NCBI RefSeq assembly: GCF_964340395.1
Contig: NC_135551.1
Span: forward strand, 29,297,880-29,361,879
DNA length: 64,000 nt
Origin: Glandiceps talaboti
Taxonomy: Eukaryota > Hemichordata > Enteropneusta > Spengelidae
Direction: 5' to 3'
Shown: in pieces, positions 25,170-36,759 of the stretch
Position numbering within the stretch: position 1 is the first letter of the stretch
Layout: every line of letters starts with the position of its first letter
Notes under the pieces: generated by a model
The model's input: the letters and a program-made list of their open reading frames with translations, nothing else
What the model was told of the DNA's origin: nothing
Database searches by the model: none
Made by a program: the position numbers and the translations under genes

Positions 25170-28100
25170 TGTAATTGGTGTAGTCTTGTCTCTTCGTCTC
25201 CTCATTTTGCAAATTAAAATGTTTTTTACATATCATAAGTCATGGAACTTGGCGAGAGTGCCCTCCCACGGTCAAACAAAAGGCAATATTGCGTCAAAAG
25301 CGATTATTGTGTTTACTTCAAAAGACATCAATTAAAGTGGCACTAAATGAGTTTGTAAGATTTTTACCAAAGTAGAAATACCTATATAAAACTTTGAGTA
25401 AACTATGCTAGTATAATGTTAATACCATTGATGCATACCTTCTATAACATTGTAATTGTCTTCTGGCAGTTCATTGCATAGTAAGGGTTTCCTTGACATT
25501 TTATATATATGATAAATTACGTAATCAAATCGTTCATAAAGTTTTATATCTTAACATCAGGTTTGAATTCAGTTAATTGCCAGTAATGGTTAAACGATCT
25601 TCAGTAAGCAGAACAGTGTGAGTACCATTTGAATGCAGCAACATTTACGCCATAAATGTATCAACTCGGCTTGTGCCCCTTTAAAAGACAAATAATTCAT
25701 GTAATTTGTCACAAATTAAAATTGAAAATATCGATATTAATTCATAAATTCATGTGATGTTATATGGTCGTCAGGGTAAGGGTGTTTTCTTCAGTAGCTG
25801 TTACGTCATTCAACAAATAATTCAAAGATAAACATTCGACCTTACAAAATTACTGGAAATAATTCGATTTTGTGTTATATTCTGGCGTGAAAAATTTTCC
25901 CGCCAAAATATCTTGTCTGTTAAGTTTTGGACATTATACAGACCTCTAAAATTGGGATTGCACAATTTAGTATGTAGAACAACATCAGGAGTAAATCACA
26001 TAGCATGTGAAATGAAATATGTACCAATGCGTACAGCTACTCTGACCAAATCTTAAAGGCATTTCTCATTGGTTTCAGTGAATGACATAACAGCTTGAAT
26101 AAAGTACTACACCATGTTGTGATCAAGTTTGACAATTGAAATATTGATCAAATATCACTTGTTTGTTCTATATCACGATATACTTAGGCGCAGCATATAT
26201 GATTTCAACAATTATCACAACTTGTCACCAGACCTTTCATCGTAATTACATTGTGAGTTCTCTAAAGGTGTATAATAGACACACTGCATTATAAACTATC
26301 AATTATCCTGATATGAGTTCGATACAAAATGACAAGAACTTGGTCCCAATGTGGTTGAATTTTATTCTGGTACACCGATAAAGCCGTAACATGAGGCCAA
26401 AACTGCACAAGTTGTGAAAATGCTTTGTATCTTGAATAATGACTTAGTCGTTGCTATGGAAAGTCTATCATGCTGACAACTTTGAGATGTTTGCATTCTC
26501 TAAAAAAAACATGATTGACTTTTATTGTAGTGATGTTTCCCGATTTTACAATAATATTAGATATTTCTGTCGCTTTTTTGTTCCGTGTAAGTATACAAAT
26601 CACGTTGTAATTAACTATCAAGTTCCCCATCCTGATATTTTCATTTGAGGGAATTTCTGCGATGACGCTTGTGGAAATAAAACATTGCATCTTTCATATT
26701 TGTAATAAGATGTGGATTACTTTTGCCGACAGTCTGAGATGTAACAATTATCTTGACTGTTTTCTTATCTCACACATGAATAAAAACATCTTCTTGTACT
26801 TGTTTGCTAAACCTCCACTTCCTTTCACAGTTTTTTTAGAGTACAGTCTGCGCAACATCATTATAATTTAACCAGTCTTAGTGTCCCTGAAAACGTGTAT
26901 CACATGTATTGATGACATGTATCTGTACAGACAAAATGTTACAATGTCATAACCACAGAAGTGGTTTGCGGTGAAGGCATCGTTTTAAATACACCGTGGA
27001 TGCTGTGTTCGCTGTCAGACATACGCCAACTGTTTCTGGTATTGTGTTTGGTACAACCTTGATTGATAATAACTTTATTCAATGTATATTGCAGTTACAT
27101 TAAAACAATTAATACAGACTAATCAATAGGCTCTAACTAAGTGGATTGGAGTTTACAAAGGGGAAAACAAGTCGATAGTTGGTTGGTTCAGTTATAATAT
27201 ATTGAGCAGACTATATTTTATAGACAAAACTGTGACCTTGCATTGGTTGTTTCAACCACGTGTCCATCTGGACAGGATATACGTTGTTAATGTTGTGCTT
27301 TAATTCACTTGCACAGCGGCGCAAATTCTGCTCAAAAATAAAAATCTTTAGATTATATGCTATTTCATTCTGTCATTGTTTATTTTTTATGTGGATTGTA
27401 TGAAGGATTTCCTGTCACGTGTCAAAAGTTCAAAAGCTCTTAACAAGGCCAAATGCATGACCAAAATAACGGCATTAGTGATTTGATATCATATGTCATG
27501 TTTACATAAATAAAGTTAGATACATTGTGTATGCTGGTAAGAACTATAACTTATAAGTAGCAATTTTAATTGGTAAAATGACTAATTTTCATCTGCTGTA
27601 CATGATCATGTCTCGTCACTGTTGTCAATGTGTTTTGTCATGCAACCTTAAAATCGAAATGTCACTCATTAAACAACATATCAATAAAAATATTTCTACT
27701 TTATGGCATCTGGTTTAAGCTTCTGCTAAAAGAAGAAATTAGAAACAAAATGTCTAGAAACACGGCTAACTTGTTATATTTACAATGTTTTAGTAAATAA
27801 GTCAGAGGACTTGCGATCATGAGTTGAAATTTAAATCTGTCAAGTAGCATTTTTTACTAACCAACAATGAAGTCGACATCAACGTATTTTTGTTAAATAC
27901 AGAGAATCCATATTAACAATTATATTGGCATAATTGTGTGACCTCTGTTGGTGCATTGTTCCCTAAAGCTGAATAGCTACAATATTCGAACAGCAAACTA
28001 TATGTTGCTCTAAGAATAAAAATGATCCGAGGCAATGTGCTGTTCTTATGCTCAGCTATTATATATACTTAATGATATTATGAGTAGTGACTCGGAGATT

Positions 28101-28305
28101 CACACTTCTGCTGCGATCTTTAGTACAAGAGGTCTGATTATAGAGGATTTCGTTGGATTAAAATATTCGCAATTCTAATTTCTATATGCTTTCTGTTTAC
28201 AAAATCACATCACGAAATATCATATCGAGCACACTTGACAGGTTTGTATTGTTATATCAACAGAAATCCAAGATATTTTTGACGTTGAAGGGAATATTCA
28301 AACCT
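25170..28305. other. Gene-free stretch with a faint dispersed-repeat copy
   Basis: No supported gene. About 26330-26480 (TATCTTGAATAATGACTTAG, TTGCTATGGAAAGTC) resembles 45340-45410 (TATTTTGAATAAGGACTTTC, TTGCTATGGAAAGTC), a diverged copy of a local dispersed repeat. The remainder is AT-rich unique-looking DNA. Confidence 0.45.
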
Positions 28306-28373
28306 ATTGTGTCATGTCACGTCACGTCACGTCATGTCACGTCACGTCACGTCACGTCACGTCACGTCACGTA
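28306..28373. repeat. (GTCAC)n pentanucleotide array
   Basis: GTCAC/GTCAT repeats end in GTAATG at the left border of a dispersed repeat. Confidence 0.95.
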
Positions 28374-28709
28374 ATGTTCGGTTCTTATATAGTGCTTTCC
28401 CACACCGTGCTCAAAGCACTTTACAATTATTACCCCTGGCCTGGAACAGAACGGCACAACGGCCCTTTAGTCTTCCTCAACTTCCCGGGGAGCACACATT
28501 GCAGCCATTTAAGCGCATAGAATTAAAGCCTTCACATTGCAACCTACATCCTACCAGGTCCCCAATTATACAGCTGGGTTGCCTGAGGCACAGTTGTGGT
28601 TCAAAACTTGCCCAAGGACTTTAGCCACTCAGAAACAAACAGCGAGCAGCGACAGAGCTCGAACCTGTAGATTCCAAGCCGGTCACGCTAACCATTCACC
28701 CATCATGAC
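28374..28709. mobile_element. Dispersed non-autonomous repeat bounded by pentanucleotide arrays
   Basis: The unit runs from TTCTTATATAGTGCTTTCCC to CTAACCATTCACCCATCATG, with GCTCAAAGCACTTTACAATT, CAGCTGGGTTGCCTGAGGCA, AACTTGCCCAAGGACTTTAG and GAGCTCGAACCTGTAG between. From memory this resembles a repeat family widespread in marine invertebrates (TATATAGCGC, TTGCCCAAGGA and GAACC-CTAACCA blocks in that order). It sits exactly between a GTCAC array and a CATGT array. No protein is encoded. The GAACC-like end is reminiscent of a B box, but I do not claim tRNA origin. Confidence 0.6.
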
Positions 28710-28738
28710 TCCATGTCATGTCATGTCATGTCATGTGT
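28710..28738. repeat. (CATGT)n pentanucleotide array
   Basis: Five or so copies of CATGT directly follow the dispersed repeat and have the same register type as the GTCAC/GTCAT array on the other side. Confidence 0.9.
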
Positions 28739-29496
28739 TATGTTACGTAGAAAGGTACCAAAGATAACTTAGTAATTGTGTTAATTGTAGATTAAGATTG
28801 TTGTTTGTACAATAATATTGTAATATTCATCTAAATGTAAGACCCGTTTGATGGAAGGATTCAAAATTGACCATGAATGTCTCTGGTAATATTTAATGAA
28901 TTAGCTATATATTTACATGTTTGTGAAATGTGCTCAATTTGAATATATATCAAACTGTGTTCTGACACCCTGAAAAGTACTCTCTCTCTCTCTCTAGAGT
29001 GTACGTGTAAGTTTCAATATACTTGTCATTTGTTTATTTTGATTTTAATAAAACGGCCGAACAGTAGCATTATTGTTTGAATGTATATAAACCTAATCTG
29101 AAACCTGAAATACTTCGGGAAAACCACCATACATCACCACAGAGAATTACGGAGCAAAGCTAGTGGACGACGCCCACTATAGGTAGATTTATGAATGCCA
29201 TAAGATTCATTACCTCGAAAAGTTACGTTATGTTTTTTATTGTTTAGCAGTTTTTTAAGATTGAAATTCCATACGTGCTTTTTGATTCCCCAGCACCATA
29301 GCAAGCAATAACATTAAGTATGTTTGATATAAATATCGTATCAAAAACAATAGTGTGTGGTCAATCAGTCAAAAGATGTAAGAGATGATGGGTTATTGTT
29401 CATGGCTTCTAGAGATCCTATTAACAATATTGACACGTAATGTAAGTTATTACAGTATATACAAAAAGCGTTCCTTTGTGAAAACACAGGACAGCT
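28739..29496. other. Gene-free stretch
   Basis: No supported gene. A short (TC)n run lies at about 28979-28996. Confidence 0.45.
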
Positions 29497-29857
29497 TACC
29501 AGCACATATTTTCGACTTGGCGAGTTAGTGACAAGGGTTATGATTGGTAGCATTAATTTACATATCTTTGCAAGTACTGTATTTCTACCATAGATGAACC
29601 AATGGCGCATATTTTTTACAATTTTTGGGCTAAGATGACATGATATATATTTGGTGACTATGAACACCCATTTATGATTAAAGTGGAGGGATATACAAAT
29701 GTAGTTAGTTTTAAATACTGTTATAATTTGGTATGTGAACTTTTCACAATAAACAGATAATTCAGTAAATGAAACAGCATATATGTACAAGATAAGAATG
29801 TTGACACTTTTCAAAATTATAAATGTCATTTGCACAAGAAATAAAAATTGATTGAGC

Positions 29858-29904
29858 GAGCGAGCGAGCGAAAAACAGGAAGGAAGACAGACAGACAGGC
29901 AGGC

Positions 29905-29965
<61 letters not shown>
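29858..29965. repeat. Compound microsatellite within family D copy 1
   Basis: (GAGC)n, then GGAA/GACA/GGCA units, then (GACA)n to about 29939 and (CA)n to 29965. Confidence 0.95.
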
Positions 29966-29970
<5 letters not shown>

Positions 29971-30383
29971 GGGTGGGCTGAAGAACGGCCAGAGAGACAG
30001 ATGGACGCAGACGGACGACGCAGATTCTGGTAGAGTGAAAATATGGTATATAATAATCTTTTTCTATTATGACATATTAAAATAAGGGAAATAAACTAAT
30101 AATTATTAAAAGAATGGAAGAAAAGAAAAGCAACAGGTTGGTCTCTTTGTACTAACTCCAAACGTATTGTATTGAATCATTGTGGTCTTCAGACAGACAT
30201 TGGAAGATTTGGCATTACGTTTAAAATTGATATACCAGTATCTTTCAATACTATCGACCTAGGTGACCTAGAGCTCATAAAGTCATACATCTCCATAGGC
30301 CGTCCTCCAAATTTGGATATCGATACTATAAAATAATACTATATCTATTTACAAGTTTGCCAACAGTAGCGTGTCTCTCTGCC

Positions 30384-31626
30384 TTAGGCCAGAAAAAAAA
30401 GCTGTTCAACGGGCCCTACCTACCCATATTTTTGGCATTTCAATTTTTTTTTGTTTGGTGATGGGCAAAATATCCTCATGCTGGCTTTGCATGTCAGTGA
30501 AATGCACACTTTGTTTCAAAATTAAGGGAATTTCTTTATATTTTCTGAATAGTACATGTAACAATATACATTTGAGTCAAATCCAAATTATGTACTATCA
30601 GTGGTTTACTTGGCTCTGATGATGCATACAAGCATGAATTGAGATAAAATTAAACTGTTGCTTATCCAATATTCACTAAACGAAATGAGCAAAACTTTAT
30701 GACCATGGGAAGGGTAGTCATTGGGCCATCAAAAGTCTGATAGTCTGAAAGTCTTCAAATGTTTTACTCTTTCTTTATTCATAAATTTTTTGGAATCAAA
30801 TTAAAGTTCAGGAGAAGTCATTTACCACATCTGCAAAATATCTTTCAGCTTTGCCACAACAAAATACACTTCATAGCCAGATAAAATGTACTGCATATCA
30901 TAATTGTCTCTCAATTCTGGTATTTTAAAACCACATTCAAGCTTTGTAAGACTTTAAATTATGTTTTTTTGCTTGATATTTTATGCCTCTAAATGGCCTC
31001 CTATATTGTCTTATTTTCAAAATAGTTTGCATTTTTGGGGATGTATCCTTCCAATCAGCAGCAATCACGGTAATAATTGTCTTTCTCCCAAAAGAAGATG
31101 GAAGGTGGCTGACTAAATACCTCCCTTCATAGGTCAGAGCTAATTATGAGACATCTCCTTACAAGTATCCATGTGAAATGCACATCCTTTGTCAAGTAAT
31201 ATCATTTGGACTGTTATTGTAGTTGATTATCACTTATTTTTAATGAATCATTGTACCTGTCCTACCATATATAATTTTATATCTCCTCTATAGTGTAGGT
31301 GACAGAAGGAGTGGCTAAAATAATTCTGGAGTTTCATTTGGCAGGTCTTAACATATTTTGAGAGGAGCTACAAAATTTGTTTAACCGTAAATTGTGCACA
31401 TTTCCTAACTAGAGCTGATGGAAATCAATTGCAATAGACAAATTGCAAGAGATAAAATCAAAATGAATGAATAAGTACAATGCAAACTCAACTTCAAATG
31501 TTTTGCCATCATTACATGTGGTTTGTTTTTACATCCTTTGTAAAAAAAAAATTATAAAAAAAATTCGACCTACCTACCCAATGTGTCGGGCTATGTTGCC
31601 CGTTGAACAGCTTTGTTTTGGCCTTA
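30384..31626. mobile_element. 1.24-kb element with terminal inverted repeats nested in family D copy 1
   Basis: Left end TTAGGCCAGAAAAAAAAGCT-GTTCAACGGGC (30384-30413) and right end GCCCGTTGAACAGC-TTTGTTTTGGCCTTAA (31598-31626) are inverted repeats of ~30 bp. Family D homology stops before it and resumes after it, which fixes it as an insertion. TTA(A/G) at both edges may be the target duplication or part of the termini. CTACCTACCCA also occurs just inside both ends in direct orientation. The interior is AT-rich with no transposase, so it is non-autonomous. Confidence 0.7.
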
Positions 31627-31909
31627 ACGAGAATAAAGTAAGAATAATCAAAAACACACTGTGAATTTTGTGGAAGATGTAATTAATGTCGATATTCTAC
31701 AGTTTTGAAGCATATCTGATAATACACATATATGCATTAGGCTAAACAAATCTGTATAATGCTACAATTCTATTTTTACCTAGATACCACTATGTACCGT
31801 CTCATTGTTCCCGTTTTGGGGTGACACGGGTTCTTTTTACAATATAAAGATATGTTGGTCTATTGTACATACCCTGAGTTATGATGTTGCATACTCCACT
31901 CCGATCTAT

Positions 31910-34070
31910 TCGGATGGATACTTTGATTAAGCTTAATTGATCACAAATGTGGATGAAATGGTTATGTATGAGTCTATAGGCATGGGATATCATATGGGGC
32001 ACGGTAGTCGAGAATTTGAGACATTCCTTATAACATCGGCTAGGTATACACGTCTTTATTGACCCCTTGTTTAGGGAAATTTAAACCTCTCTGGTGGCAT
32101 TTATTTTCTCCCGGTTCACGTTTTCATGGGAGTATCCTATCCCATCACAAACTCCCCATCCCCCGAGGGTTATGGACCTTATGGCACCGTGTTAAGCAAA
32201 GGTTATAGAATGATTGGTCACACAATGATGGTACGGTTCTAATACACAGTCCTGTCCCATCACAAACTCCCCATCCCCGAGGGTTATAACACCGTGTTAA
32301 GCAAAGGTCGTGCGATGATGTGGTATGGTACTAATACACATGAATTATTTGGAATGCCTCAAAACTGACCTTCCAACAACGATTGGCAGCCATGGCTAGA
32401 TGTGGTCTCAGTTTTCTCAGTTATACACTTCAGTTGGTCCCAGCTATCAGTAATCGACATTAACAAAAATACATTTAACCACATATAACGAAGCCGAAAA
32501 CTTTCTCATTCTTCATAAAATGCTATCATTTCAATTTAAAGTATAAATTTTGTGTTTAAGCATTGAAACATATAATTTAATAGTCAACTTTTATTACATA
32601 AGAATTGGAGTGGCCATCCTTACACTGTTTCTTTTACTGAATTTTAAGGTACATATTCTACAGTCACCTCGAGCCCGGGTCCCATCCCCACGAACAGAAA
32701 CTGACATGATATTTGAACTCTGATGTCCCCTAATATATTCACGGTAATTGTGATATCGAAATATATTGTAATAAATAAAACTTCGAAAGAAGGATTTAAA
32801 AACTCAAAGTTTAATTTCACATGTAAACACGAATGTAATTTAGACACATACATGTCACCTCGGAATAAAAATTGTGAAAAACAACGTTATGTGAATCTTG
32901 TTGTTCTAATGCAAATGTGACCACTTGTACATTATATATTTTTAACTTCCTGACACTTTTTGTCTGATGGATAAACTATGGCGTGTTGTTTACAACCAAT
33001 GCTTAAAGTGTATATATGGCTAAAATAAAAACAATTGTGATGAAATAGTACCAGCGTTTTCAATGCACGCATATAACATTAGCATAACATGTTTTCAAAA
33101 AATGTATCACTAGATTATTGTCATGCATGTTTTGACTCAGGGTGACGTGTATGTAACTAATTTATTTCAGACACCAAAATTGAAATTGTACTGGAATTTT
33201 TAACTATGTTCTCTAAACAATACAGCATTGTTTATCCATCGCACAAGAACTGACAAGATTCTGAAATAAGGCTGGTTTTAAGATCTTAGGCTGCAAAATG
33301 TACAAGGGGTCAGATTTTCATATATAGGATTCACGTAATGTTTTTTTTCAGGATTTTTGTCACTTTTAGGGTGTGTCTCTAAAACACATTTGTGTCTATA
33401 TATGGAATTACAATTTCCAATTCTATAATTAATATTCTTTCAAAGTTTTACTGTTTACTATGTATCTTCAGATCACAATTACTGTGAAAAAGAGGAGGGG
33501 AATCAGAATTGAATGATGTATTCCTGAGTTGGAGTTTCGGGGATGAGGTGGAATGGTAACCGTAGAATGTTAATACCTTCCCAATCAGAAAAAAGGCAAA
33601 ATTTGAGTTTTCAATTGAAACGATAGCATTTCATGTCTAGCCATTGCTACCAATCTCTGTTGAAATGATTTACCAGTTAAATAAATTATTTTGAGGCAGG
33701 CTTCCATGTAGTTCCTGTGTATCACAACCGTACCACATCATCGCAGCAATTTTCTTGATTAACCGTTGCCGTAACCATCGGTGGGGTAATGGAAGGATGG
33801 AATGGGATGGAATAGCCCTTTAAAACGTGAACCTGGGGGTTAATAAATGAAACCTGAATGCCAAGTTTCTAAACCTGGTGCGCTTTCCGTCTGAAAATTC
33901 CCTAAACGTTTTAGACCTACAGAATACATATTGCATTCTTAAGGAATGTCTCCAATTCTCGACTACCGTGCCCTATGTATGATATCCCCATGTCTAGACT
34001 CGTGTATAATCATTCCATCGAAAAAACGTCAACAATTACTTCACCCTTTGAGTCAGCAACAGTGTACGTT
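31910..34070. mobile_element. 2.1-kb element with very long (~400-bp) terminal inverted repeats
   Basis: The left arm (about 31910-32345) and right arm (about 33690-34070, reverse complement) share GGGCACGGTAGTCGAGAATT, GAGACATTCCTTA, GGGATATCATA, GGTTCACGTTTT, TCC(A/T)ATCCCAT and GCGATGATGTGGTA. Arms are diverged by substitutions and small indels. The left arm carries a tandem duplication absent from the right. The interior (32350-33690) shows only short frames. Arm length relative to size suggests a foldback or MULE-like non-autonomous transposon. The superfamily is not determined. Confidence 0.7.
32133..32340. repeat. Two-copy tandem duplication in the left arm
   Basis: TCCCATCACAAACTCCCCAT, CCGAGGGTTAT, CACCGTGTTAAGCAAAGGT and TAATACACA occur twice in order, in units of about 115 and 90 bp. 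The second lacks a short ACCTTATGG segment. Confidence 0.85.
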
Positions 34071-34299
34071 GTTTATATTACTTTAGTATTCTGTTTCTTA
34101 GGGATGACACAATTAGAAAATACTTTATTGAATCGTGGAGTTGGTAAATACATGCCAAATACATAATGTTATTCCAGAGTCAATGATGTGTTATTGACAT
34201 GTTGACTAATGACGGGATTGGATGTTACAGTACATGTCATCAATTGGTCTGTAAAATTCAGCATATCCATAAATGTACTGGTGCGCACATTGCAACACT
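34071..34299. other. Short gene-free stretch
   Basis: AT-rich sequence leading into a CCA/CAT array. No feature supported. Confidence 0.4.
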
Positions 34300-34700
34300 G
34301 CCACGACCATCACCACCACTACCACCACTACCACGACCATTACCACGACCATTGCCACCACCACCACCATCATCATCATCATCGCCACCACCACCATCGC
34401 CACCCCTACCACCACTACCACGACCATCACCACCACTACCACCACTACCACGACCATTGCCACCACCACCACCATCATCATCATCATCGCCACCACCACC
34501 ATCGCCACCCCTACCACGACCATCGCCACCACCACCACCACCACCACCATTATCATCACCGGCACCATTATCATAATCAACACCATCACCAGCACCAACA
34601 ACAACAACAACAACAATAACAAACAAACAAACAAACAAACAAACAAACAAACCACCACCACTACAACAACAACAACAATAACAACAACAACAACAGTTTC
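34300..34700. repeat. (CCA/CAT)n minisatellite followed by (CAA)n and (AAAC)n
   Basis: The ~270-bp CCA/CAT tract contains a ~100-bp segment (ACCACGACCATTGCC, CATCATCATCATCATCGCC, GCCACCCCTACC) repeated almost exactly, so it arose by duplication of a block. (AAC)n, (AAAC)n and (CAA)n follow to about 34695. Long frames on both strands here are simple-sequence artefacts. Confidence 0.95.
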
Positions 34701-35584
34701 GTTGTGACTGTTGTCGTTGTTGCTGTTGTAATAAACATCGTTGTTTAGTCATTACCATTCTTACTGTGCTAAATAAGATAACATTCTCAAAACGAGTCAT
34801 TTTTCTGAAATTATTACAGAAATTTAAAACATAGCTAATAAACACTTATTACATAATTTTACGTTTGATTCAAGACTGGAGGGGAAAGTGAACGCTATTC
34901 GTATCTGCCCTCCCACTGCGATATTACACGACCTGTCCTCCCGCCAGATTTGCCTGCCCACTGCTCGCTCCCCACAATTTTCGCCAAGGTTTCCCCTCTC
35001 TCCGCTACCCTCTACCATACATGTGTCCTCTGTCCACTATTCGTTAAAGCCCTAATGTTAAATTTACTCATGATGCTATTTGATATACTCACAACAAAAC
35101 AGTTCTCCTTTTAATATATACGTATAGACAATTGTCAGTTGACATATTAGATTGTGTTTTAAACTCAATGCACTGCCTCGCCAGTTTCGATGACATAGGT
35201 GGTCAAGAATTGATTATTGTATTACACAATCAATTCATATCTTGTAAATATTGTAAAAGAATAGTAAAATTTGTCCATTAACTTCCTGAAAAAAAAATCG
35301 AAAACTGCCCGCTTTGCCCACTGCCTTCCCCTTTCCCCATATCTTACAGCTGAAATATATGTTGCCCGCTGAAATACCGGGCCATTTTTCCCTTGCCTCT
35401 GGCCAAGCTTGGAAATTGCCCGCCCACTGAAATATCGCGTACCAACAGCTTTTTGCACGAACAACTTCATTGGCTGCACCTGTTCATATCATCATTTATT
35501 ATTCATAACACGTGAGTACCTTTAAATTCTTCTCATTGGTCACTATTGATAATAAAGATTTGTTGCCACTGTCAATTCTGCTGG
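34701..35584. other. Gene-free stretch upstream of lectin gene A with CCCGCCCACTG-type repeats
   Basis: No gene seen. C-rich segments at about 34900-34990 and 35300-35450 share words such as TGCCC(G/T), CCCACTG and GCCC(A/G)C, and may be decayed repeats. From about 35490 the sequence starts to align with the region before lectin gene B (GGTCAC and CACTGTCAATTC). Confidence 0.5.
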
Positions 35585-35677
35585 TATGTAAGAAGCGTTA
35601 TAAACATTATTAATATTGAATACTTGTCAGTCTCTCCATCTAGGTGGTCACGCAATATACATTGGTTTATCTTCAAG
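35585..35677 (+). promoter_or_regulatory. Promoter and untranslated first exon of lectin gene A
   Basis: Aligned with the same place upstream of gene B: TATGTAAGAAGCG here versus TATAAGAAGCG in B marks the TATA position, degraded in A. About 70-90 bases on, TTCAAG|GTAAGT gives a splice donor at 35678. The matching acceptor is at 36732 (TTTTCAGAG|TACG), 27 bases before the ATG. The leader intron would be 35678-36732. Conservation of TATA position, donor and acceptor in the paralog is the evidence. Confidence 0.5.
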
Positions 35678-35982
35678 GTAAGTGTCTCAGCTTTTTGAGA
35701 GGTTGCATCTCTGTTTTGATTCAGGACAATCAATTTTTGTTCAGTTCTGATCTCTGGAACATTTAGTGTTGTTTGAGAGATAACTGTTCCACAGTAAACT
35801 TTTTTACCAACTGCGATGACAGTTCTGCATCTAATAATGCCACATTCTTTAGAGACCTGGGATTTTGGTAATTTGTGAAATGAAACCAATGCGTTACGAT
35901 AAACATATAGAATACATGCCTTGTAAAGAATGTATTACTGACTAGCAATTGTCCATTGCCCACATGCCTACCAAATATTATA

Positions 35983-36096
<114 letters not shown>

Positions 36097-36290
36097 GCCT
36101 AATGACACAAATGTTTGGTACGGTTACCCGACCCCGCCTAGTTTTTCACGCCAACACTTAACTTTTTCACGTATTTGATAAACAAAAATAAAATCGCAAA
36201 AATTGTGTGAAGTGTCGCAAGAAATAGTGGATGAGGAAATTGACATTAACTTAAAATACAGTATAAGACTATTCTTCCAATCTGTAGATA
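36097..36290 (+). repeat. Dispersed-repeat fragment related to 49940-50110
   Basis: GGTTACCCGACC, AAAATTGTG(T)GAAGT, GAGAAATAGTGGATG-like, TTGACATTAACTTAAAA and CTATTCTTCCAATCTGTA align with 49960-50105, and in reverse complement with 47250-47420. It directly abuts the TAGA array. Confidence 0.7.
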
Positions 36291-36759
36291 ATCTGATGTG
36301 AAGAAACCAATAACACAGATACTATGTTGAAAACAACTGAAAACATAACTATCCGAATTAGACACTCACATTATCACATATGATATATATGTGATCGGAA
36401 CTTAGCAATTTTTTGTTAGGTCTTAATAGCATATGAAAGTCACATCAATTTTGAAAACATATATAGTGTTCATTTCAAGATGAAAAGAACCTTCAACCTA
36501 TTGCAAGCAAGAGACTATTTAGGGATAAATTCTTCTGTTGCTCGTTGGTTTTAGTTTCATTTTATTGACTGAGAATAATTTTAATTACAAGAGCTAGAGT
36601 GTTTATTTACATTCCAGTATTTTGTTCTCAAACTGTCGATATTCTAGCGTCAATTTACTTAGTAATATGCATCCGTAGTTCGAACGTTTTGTTCTTAAAC
36701 TATGTTCGTTTCATTGATATTCATTTTCAGAGTACGTTTGAGTTGACATTGATCCAACC

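Larger units (their letters stand above)
29497..31779. mobile_element. Family D dispersed repeat, copy 1, split by an insertion
   Basis: Segments 29497-30345 and 31640-31779 match consecutive parts of the family D copies at 47541-48606 and 50717-51661. Shared landmarks are TACCAGCACATATT, GACAAGG-TATGATTG, ATATACCAG(C/T)ATCTTTCAAT, CCTCCAAATTTG(C/G)ATATCGA, GTGAATTTT and ATATGCATTAGG. An internal variable microsatellite at 29858-29965 occupies the place taken by the GACA/CATA arrays of the other copies. Identity is clearly lower than among the other three, so this is an older copy. No coding capacity seen. Confidence 0.7.

Noticed and set aside
24914-25174. 86-codon plus-strand frame after the prohormone-like stop codon
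   Set aside because: It lies in the presumed 3' UTR, has a hydrophobic unstructured tail and no recognisable family. No splice arrangement was found that fuses it to exon 4 in frame.
34206-34845. Open frames of Pro/Ser, His or Val/Met runs
   Set aside because: They arise from the CCA/CAT and CAA arrays, with competing frames on both strands and no splice or domain evidence.
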